DNA of 46,296 bases from JAWXBT01 sp964523015. GTDB lineage: Bacteria; Bdellovibrionota_C; UBA2361; J135. The DNA is taken from contig CAZFXN010000017.1 in the NCBI GenBank assembly GCA_964523015.1, positions 1 to 46,296 of the forward strand, given 5' to 3'. Positions 41,926 to 46,296 of the stretch are shown here, piece by piece. The notes under the pieces were generated by a model. It did not search any database, was not told where the DNA came from, and was given only the letters and a program-made list of their open reading frames with translations. The position numbers and the translations under genes are program-made. The first letter of the stretch is position 1. Each line of letters opens with the position of its first letter.

Positions 41926-42267
41926 TTACTTTGATGCTCCTATAGTGACACACCCGCCTGGCATTCTATTTAAATGAACATCAATTAATTTAATCATAAT
42001 TCCCTTATTCTGTTTTCCTGGACAGGAAACTTTGTATTGACGGGTATACTCTTTATACTCTCTAGAGAACGAGATTGAAGTTACTCCTTTTGGCAGGATC
42101 GCAAATTCTCCCGGTGCAAGTTGATGGGATGCACCACCAGCAGAAATTTTAATGACATTATATTCTCTATCCTGAGAATCATTTTTTATCATTATCTGGC
42201 CAGGTGGGATTGATGGGCCGCAGCTAAAAAGAAACATCGCTAAGAGTAAGATCGTAAGATGTGTCAT
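41926..42267 (-). CDS. Small lipoprotein, unknown function
   Basis: A 113-residue lipoprotein. A hydrophobic signal (LTILLLAMFLF) ends with the lipobox LFSC, so Cys16 would be lipidated. The mature part is short, beta-rich and ends with a conserved-looking CVTIGASK, with one further Cys pair possible (SCPG, GCVT). It is monocistronic, transcribed away from the iteron-like spacer at 42268-42597. No family is recognised. Confidence 0.7.
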   Translation of the reverse strand: MTHLTILLLAMFLFSCGPSIPPGQIMIKNDSQDREYNVIKISAGGASHQLAPGEFAILPKGVTSISFSREYKEYTRQYKVSCPGKQNKGIMIKLIDVHLNRMPGGCVTIGASK

Positions 42268-42362
42268 TCATGCTCGATAATTAATAGGCTTTGTAATCGT
42301 AATTTCCAAAGCCCCATCAGAGTTGATTTAAGTCAGTATGAATTAGGATATATCGCCTATGT

Positions 42363-42421
42363 CGTGAAAACACACAATAAAAACAGTGATTTTCACGTTT
42401 ATGAGGTCAAAAGCGTGAAAA
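42363..42421. promoter_or_regulatory. CGTGAAAA iteron-like repeats
   Basis: CGTGAAAA stands at 42363-42370 and 42414-42421, with the inverse TTTTCACG at 42390-42397. They lie about 100 bp upstream of the lipoprotein gene in a spacer (42268-42597) that has no gene I can see. They could be operator half-sites. Confidence 0.35.
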
Positions 42422-42530
42422 GGCTAATATAGATATATGGTAAAACGCCAAAGCCTTTTGGAAGAGTGCCAAATAACTACCTTGTAATTAGGGAGGGTTT
42501 TATCTCGATTGTGATTCCTAATTAATCCTG

Positions 42531-42562
42531 AAGGATTTTGCGGCGGTGTCTACAAAATCCTT
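42531..42562. terminator. 10-bp hairpin at the end of the pseudogene region
   Basis: AAGGATTTTG (42531-42540) and CAAAATCCTT (42553-42562) pair perfectly across 12 nt. It lies about 35 bp beyond the 3' end of the minus-strand PNP pseudogene. There is no clear U-tract, so it may instead mark an element end. Confidence 0.4.
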
Positions 42563-42597
42563 TAGAGAAACCTATTGAAGGGGTTAGTGGGAAAAAG

Positions 42598-43101
42598 TTA
42601 ATAGGGGCTCGAGATTCCCTCACCAACGTGTTCGATGAAGCGAAGAAACACTTTGGAAGCTTGCTTCATCGTTTGCCCTACGACCTCCTGTCCCTCTTCA
42701 TGAGAGAGAGGCACACCACTCTGAGCCGCCTTGTTCGTAACGCAGCTCAGTGCAGCAACATGCACTGGCTCAGATGCCTTAATGAGGGATGCTGCTGCAA
42801 TCACTTCAGGCACTGTAGACATGCCAACCAGAGAGATTCACTGCTGACGAAGAATTACGATCTGTGTCGGTTCTTCGTATTCAGGTCCCTGCATCGCCAT
42901 GTAAGTGCCTTTGTGGAGCGGTTGCCCTTCGAACTTGTGGATCGCTCGTTGCAGCTTGTTTGTCAGCTCAGGATCGTACGCACACGACATCGAAGTGTGA
43001 CGGGTGAATCCAATTTCTTGGATCTTCTGATTGTATCCAAGAAGCACCGAGGGAATTCGTGAGTCATGCCCAGTGATCGAAACAAGCTCCTTCAATTTGG
43101 A
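42598..43101 (-). pseudogene. Purine nucleoside phosphorylase fragment with in-frame TGA
   Basis: The minus strand encodes the C-terminal half of a PunA-type purine nucleoside phosphorylase: LLGYNQ..., AYDPEL, HKGTYMAMQGPEYEEPTQI, then VGMSTVPEVIAA, CVTNKAA and PLSHEE. The two open pieces are in the same frame, split by one TGA at 42838-42840 where family members have a conserved Gly (LGxDxVGMS), so GGA to TGA explains it. The N-terminal half is absent, and a TGA closes the frame upstream near 43102. G+C is higher than the flanks, a sign of separate origin. Confidence 0.85.
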
Positions 43102-43216
43102 TCATGGGTGAACAACTGTGAAAGAGGCAGTTGGGAACCGGTAATTTTTATCAATAACGGTACTTGAAAGCAAATGGTGTTGTAGGATATAGAGAGAAGA
43201 TCGCTTTAGGCCCCTC

Positions 43217-44413
43217 TTATCGAATTAGCTCATAAATATGTTCCGGGGATGCTATATTCCATTCGGTAGTAGCAGAAATGATTCCTTGATTTAGGCGTGT
43301 TAAAGAGACAACCGTGCCATTTGACCAGTTTTTATCTGCAATATTCTCTAATTCACATAGCGAGCGGGTATTGACTGTTCCGATCTTGGCTTCTATTGGA
43401 ACGATTTTCCCATTCGTTTCAACAAGAAAATCTATCTCCTCACCATCTTTTGTGCGCCAATAAAATATTTGAAAATCTTTGGCTCTATTAGAGAGGCATC
43501 TTGTAATTTCACAAAAAATTGCTGTTTCGAATATGGCACCCGCAAATGGGCTTAGTCTTAATTGTTCAGGATCTCTCCAGCCAGCTAAGTAGCTACATAA
43601 TCCAGTATCAAGAAAATACATTTTTGGTGTTTTTATTAGCCTTTTACTGCGATTAGAGTGATATGGATGTACTAGTTTTAATACAAAACTGTCCTCTAAA
43701 ATACCTAACCAATCCTTAGCTGTTTTCGCACTAACTCCAGCATCACGTCCCATCTCGTCATAATTAACGAGCTGTCCAGTACGTAAGGCGCAAAGTTTTA
43801 AAAAAATCTCAAACTCCCGTCGCTTTTGTATTCCCAAAAGTTCAGCAACATCACGTTCGATATATGTTGTAGTGTAACTGCTAAGATATCTGGACCATAT
43901 GTCCGGATCGCTTTCCCTTAGTGCCGGAAAGCTTCCTATAAACACCTCTTTGAAAAAGTTTTCAATCGAGGAGAATGCACTATTGGCCCGTTCAGCCAAG
44001 GAGAGCCCAAAAAGATTTAAAATCAATACTCTTCCGGCAAGCGATTCTTTCACCCCTTTCATAACTTGAAAACTTTGTGAGCCGGTGAGCCAGATACACA
44101 ATTTTTTGTCAGTCTTGTCAGCCAGAACTTTTATCGGAGAGAGAAGTTGGGGAGCGTATTGGATCTCATCAACAATTATCGGAGCTGTGAAATCTTTAGA
44201 AAATAGAATCGGATCACGCTCTGCTCTAATTCTTGTTTCAAGATCGTCAAGGTTGATGTATTGGGCATCAGTTGCTGCACTGCGTAGCAAAATTGAGCTC
44301 TTGCCAACCTGTCTTGGTCCTAATATTAGCAATACCTTAAAAGGCCCTAGTCGTTGAACATTTTCTAATATGCCCTCAAATTCTCTTTTAATCCAAGTAG
44401 ATGGCTGATCCAT
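43217..44413 (-). CDS. AAA_14/DUF4143-family ATPase (third of three)
   Basis: A 398-residue ATPase: Walker A GPRQVGKS at residues 32-39, Walker B IIVDEIQYAPQL at about 74-85, and sensor-like LCIWLTGSQSFQV. A helical/winged-helix part follows (RDVAELLGIQKRREFEIFLKL, NYDEMGRDAGVSAKTAKDWL). The C-terminal nuclease-like pattern is GEEIDFLVE, then VPIEAKIG. ATG 44413 follows a strong promoter with no Shine-Dalgarno. It sits between the PNP pseudogene and the groEL terminator, an accessory pocket. Its function is unknown. Confidence 0.88.
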   Translation of the reverse strand: MDQPSTWIKREFEGILENVQRLGPFKVLLILGPRQVGKSSILLRSAATDAQYINLDDLETRIRAERDPILFSKDFTAPIIVDEIQYAPQLLSPIKVLADKTDKKLCIWLTGSQSFQVMKGVKESLAGRVLILNLFGLSLAERANSAFSSIENFFKEVFIGSFPALRESDPDIWSRYLSSYTTTYIERDVAELLGIQKRREFEIFLKLCALRTGQLVNYDEMGRDAGVSAKTAKDWLGILEDSFVLKLVHPYHSNRSKRLIKTPKMYFLDTGLCSYLAGWRDPEQLRLSPFAGAIFETAIFCEITRCLSNRAKDFQIFYWRTKDGEEIDFLVETNGKIVPIEAKIGTVNTRSLCELENIADKNWSNGTVVSLTRLNQGIISATTEWNIASPEHIYELIR

Positions 44414-44422
44414 AGTAGAGTC

Positions 44423-44451
44423 ATGATAAGCCGGTAACTGAATCCAGTCAA
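44423..44451 (-). promoter_or_regulatory. Sigma-70-type promoter for third DUF4143 ATPase
   Basis: On the minus strand TTGACT (44446-44451), a 17-bp spacer and TATCAT (44423-44428) match consensus in 5 of 6 positions each. Only 9 nt separate the -10 from the ATG at 44413, so the expected transcript has a 2-3 nt leader with no ribosome binding site. Confidence 0.75.
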
Positions 44452-44462
44452 TGGTTTATTAA

Positions 44463-44506
44463 AGAAAAAGGCCCGAAGAATTTTAAGTTCTCCGGGCCTT
44501 TTCTTT
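44463..44506 (-). terminator. Terminator, probably bidirectional, after groEL
   Basis: A long hairpin, AAAGGCCCGAAGAA (44467-44480) with TTCTCCGGGCCTTT (44488-44501), one mismatch and a 7-nt loop, is flanked by A- and T-runs on both sides. It lies about 76 bp beyond the groEL stop. Confidence 0.85.
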
Positions 44507-44512
44507 GGGCTT

Positions 44513-44543
44513 GCCCCGCCATAGCCCGTAAGGGCGACGGCAG
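44513..44543. repeat. REP-like palindrome downstream of groEL
   Basis: A GC-rich imperfect palindrome is centred on GCCCGTAAGGGC (44524-44535), flanked by CCGCCATA and GACGGCAGG. The design (CCGTCG...CTATGGCGG on the minus strand) is like extragenic palindromic repeats common in bacterial genomes. A second hairpin, GCTCCCTTCGGGAGC, follows at 44558-44572. No other copy was noticed in this window. Confidence 0.5.
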
Positions 44544-44581
44544 GATAATCCGTCTCCGCTCCCTTCGGGAGCTTCGGTTGA

Positions 44582-46228
44582 TTACATCATGCCGCCCATT
44601 CCTCCCATGCCGCCCATTCCACCGCCTGGTGCGCCATGTGAATGATCCTTATCAGCCTTTGGGCTTTCAGAGATCATTGCTTCAGTAGTTAGCATTAAGC
44701 CAGCAACTGATGCAGCATTCTGTAGAGCTGTTCGAACTACCTTAGCTGGATCAATAATTCCAGCTTTAGCTAGGTCTTCATACTCGTTAGTTGCAGCATT
44801 AAAGCCGATCTTACCGTTACTTTTCTTAACTTCGTTGATAACGATTGATGGCTCTTGACCAGCGTTTGCAGCGATCTGACGCAATGGCTCTTCAAGAGCT
44901 CTGCGAATGATCTTAACACCAACCATCTGCTCATCATCAAGCTTTAAGGAATCAAGCTTCTTAGCAGCCATTAAGTAAGTAACGCCACCACCGGTAACGA
45001 TACCTTCTTCAACAGCAGCTCTAGTTGCGTGAAGAGCATCTTCTACGCGAGCTTTCTTCTCTTTCATCTCAACTTCAGTTGCCGCACCAACATTGATAAC
45101 AGCTACGCCGCCAACAAGTTTAGCTAAACGCTCTTGAAGCTTTTCGCGATCGTAATCAGATGTTGTTTCCTCAATCTGAGCACGGATCTGAGATACGCGA
45201 GCTTGGATGTTTGCTTTTTTGCCAGCACCATCGATAAGAGTTGTGTTATCTTTGTTGATAACAACTCTCTTAGCTTTGCCAAGTTCAGTTAGACCAATAT
45301 TTTCAAGCTTAAGACCGATCTCTTCAGCAACGCATTGACCACCAGTCAAGATTGCGATGTCTTCAAGCATGGCCTTACGTCTGTCGCCAAAGCCAGGGGC
45401 TTTAACAGCAGAAACATGTAATGTGCCACGGATCTTGTTAACAACAAGAGTTGCCAAAGCTTCGCCTTCGATATCTTCAGCAATGATCAGTAATGGCTGA
45501 CCTGACTTTGCAACTTGCTCAAGAACTGGAAGTAGATCCTTCATGTTGGAGATCTTCTTCTCGTTAATAAGAACAAGAGCATTCTCAAGTACACACTCCA
45601 TTCTGTCTGGATCAGTTACGAAGTAAGGGGATAGATATCCTCTGTCAAATTGCATTCCTTCAACAACTTCTAAAGTTGTATCAAGACCTTTTGCTTCTTC
45701 AACAGTAATAACTCCCTCTTTACCAACTTTGTCCATTGCTTCTGCAATGATGTTACCAATGTCAGTATCAGCGTTAGCTGAGATAGTTCCAACTTGAGCA
45801 ATATCGCTTTTACCCTTTGTTGGTTGGCTTAAATCTTTGATTGTTGCAACAACGTGCTCAACAGCCTTGTCGATACCACGCTTTATGTTCATTGGATCAT
45901 GTCCAGCAGCAACAAGAGTTACAGCTTCACGATAAATAGCGCGAGCTAAAACAGTTGCAGTTGTTGTTCCGTCTCCAGCAACATCAGATGTCTTGGAAGC
46001 AACTTCCTTAACCATCTGAGCACCCATATTTTGCTCTTTGTTCTCGAGCTCAACTTCCTTAGCAACGGTTACACCGTCCTTAGTGATAGTTGGTGAGCCA
46101 AAGCTCTTCTCGATAACAACATTACGCCCACGTGGTCCCATGGTCACAGCCACAGCATCAGCGAGCTTGTTTACGCCTTTTAGAATTTCTTCACGGGCAT
46201 CAAGTCCGAATTTTAATACTTTTGCCAT
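44582..46228 (-). CDS. groL: Chaperonin GroEL
   Basis: The 60-kDa ring chaperonin that folds proteins with GroES and ATP. The 548 residues begin AKVLKFG and carry the ATP-site segments GPRGRNVVIEKSFGSP, KDGVTVAKE and AGDGTTTATVLARA. Later come GVITVEEAKG, the substrate-binding region (YLSPYFVTDPDRMECVLE) and GIVTGGGV, and the protein ends with the GGM repeat tail GGMGGMGGMM. The ATG follows AAAAAGGAAA, a normal binding site. The end of groES lies 36 bp upstream, so this is a classical groESL operon. G+C is slightly raised, as expected for high expression. Confidence 0.99.
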   Translation of the reverse strand: MAKVLKFGLDAREEILKGVNKLADAVAVTMGPRGRNVVIEKSFGSPTITKDGVTVAKEVELENKEQNMGAQMVKEVASKTSDVAGDGTTTATVLARAIYREAVTLVAAGHDPMNIKRGIDKAVEHVVATIKDLSQPTKGKSDIAQVGTISANADTDIGNIIAEAMDKVGKEGVITVEEAKGLDTTLEVVEGMQFDRGYLSPYFVTDPDRMECVLENALVLINEKKISNMKDLLPVLEQVAKSGQPLLIIAEDIEGEALATLVVNKIRGTLHVSAVKAPGFGDRRKAMLEDIAILTGGQCVAEEIGLKLENIGLTELGKAKRVVINKDNTTLIDGAGKKANIQARVSQIRAQIEETTSDYDREKLQERLAKLVGGVAVINVGAATEVEMKEKKARVEDALHATRAAVEEGIVTGGGVTYLMAAKKLDSLKLDDEQMVGVKIIRRALEEPLRQIAANAGQEPSIVINEVKKSNGKIGFNAATNEYEDLAKAGIIDPAKVVRTALQNAASVAGLMLTTEAMISESPKADKDHSHGAPGGGMGGMGGMGGMM

Positions 46229-46264
46229 TTGAGTTTCCTTTTTATTATGAAATTAAAATATAAA

Positions 46265-46296
46265 TTAAGCTTCCATTACGCCAAGAACATCTTCTT
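46265..46296 (-). CDS. groES: Co-chaperonin GroES, C-terminal end (partial)
   Basis: The last nine full codons read EDVLGVMEA before TAA, matching the GroES ending '(E/D)D(I/V)LGV(I/V/M)E'. The gene runs off the window. It is upstream of groEL on the same strand. Confidence 0.85.
   Translation of the reverse strand, partial: EDVLGVMEA

Noticed and set aside
42838..42840. UGA decoded as glycine
   Set aside because: TGA ends many intact genes here (lptC, pilin-cluster genes, the DUF6754-cluster genes), and the PNP fragment also lacks its N-terminal half, so a nonsense mutation is simpler.
42538..43062. A 174-codon open frame on the plus strand
   Set aside because: It is antisense to the recognisable purine nucleoside phosphorylase pseudogene, is Cys/His/Arg-rich with no domain pattern, and has no binding site.

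Overview
This is an AT-rich window (roughly 36-38% G+C by eye) from a Gram-negative bacterium. KDO synthesis genes (kdsA, kdsB) and the LPS transport genes lptC-lptA-lptB lie with pyrG and pcnB, an arrangement usual in deltaproteobacteria-grade lineages. A Bdellovibrio/SAR324-type HNH endonuclease, a Flp-type pilin and PilT/PilU motors fit the same broad area (Bdellovibrionota, SAR324 or a related candidate phylum). I cannot place it more exactly. The run of Ns and one GC-rich block suggest a metagenome-assembled scaffold. I see no rRNA, tRNA or CRISPR array.

Layout. 1-344: window edge with a 12-bp tandem repeat, a probable IS4-type transposase remnant and two strong palindromes. 345-1523: a DUF4143-type AAA ATPase. 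1580-9838 (minus): pcnB, a membrane protein, kdsB, pyrG, kdsA, then lptC, lptA, lptB. A plus-strand nucleotidyltransferase pair (3567-4173) sits between kdsA and lptC. 10113-12758: a small gene and a degenerate UvrA paralog. 12782-19155 (minus): a palindrome-rich spacer, phosphomannomutase, a SurA-like chaperone and mfd. 19235-21810: a small Flp-type pilin with pilT and pilU. 21991-23609: folB and a broken HNH endonuclease gene flanked by two copies of one palindrome. 23721-25489: a GC-rich island holding one membrane-protein gene interrupted by an assembly gap.

25869-37943 is a 12-gene plus-strand run: a phosphoribosyltransferase, a left-handed beta-helix acyltransferase, then a tightly overlapping block of uncharacterised genes (27132-35911), then manA and a methyltransferase. 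The block encodes two coiled-coil envelope proteins, a small hydrophobic protein, a DUF6754-type membrane protein, three further membrane proteins, a MutL-type ASKHA ATPase and a barrel-sandwich/KOW-like protein. Five consecutive junctions there overlap by 4 or 11 bp, which implies one co-translated machine. It is the best candidate for an undescribed system.

37944-46296 is mostly minus strand: a second DUF4143 ATPase, an RmlC-like epimerase, Sua5, a Cys-rich secreted protein, methylmalonyl-CoA epimerase, a small lipoprotein, a purine nucleoside phosphorylase pseudogene, a third DUF4143 ATPase, and groEL with the last codons of groES.

The accessory genes (three DUF4143 ATPases, the nucleotidyltransferase pair) share a promoter layout with the -10 box 6-9 nt before the start codon and no Shine-Dalgarno. 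This predicts leaderless mRNAs, whereas several housekeeping genes have ordinary ribosome binding sites.
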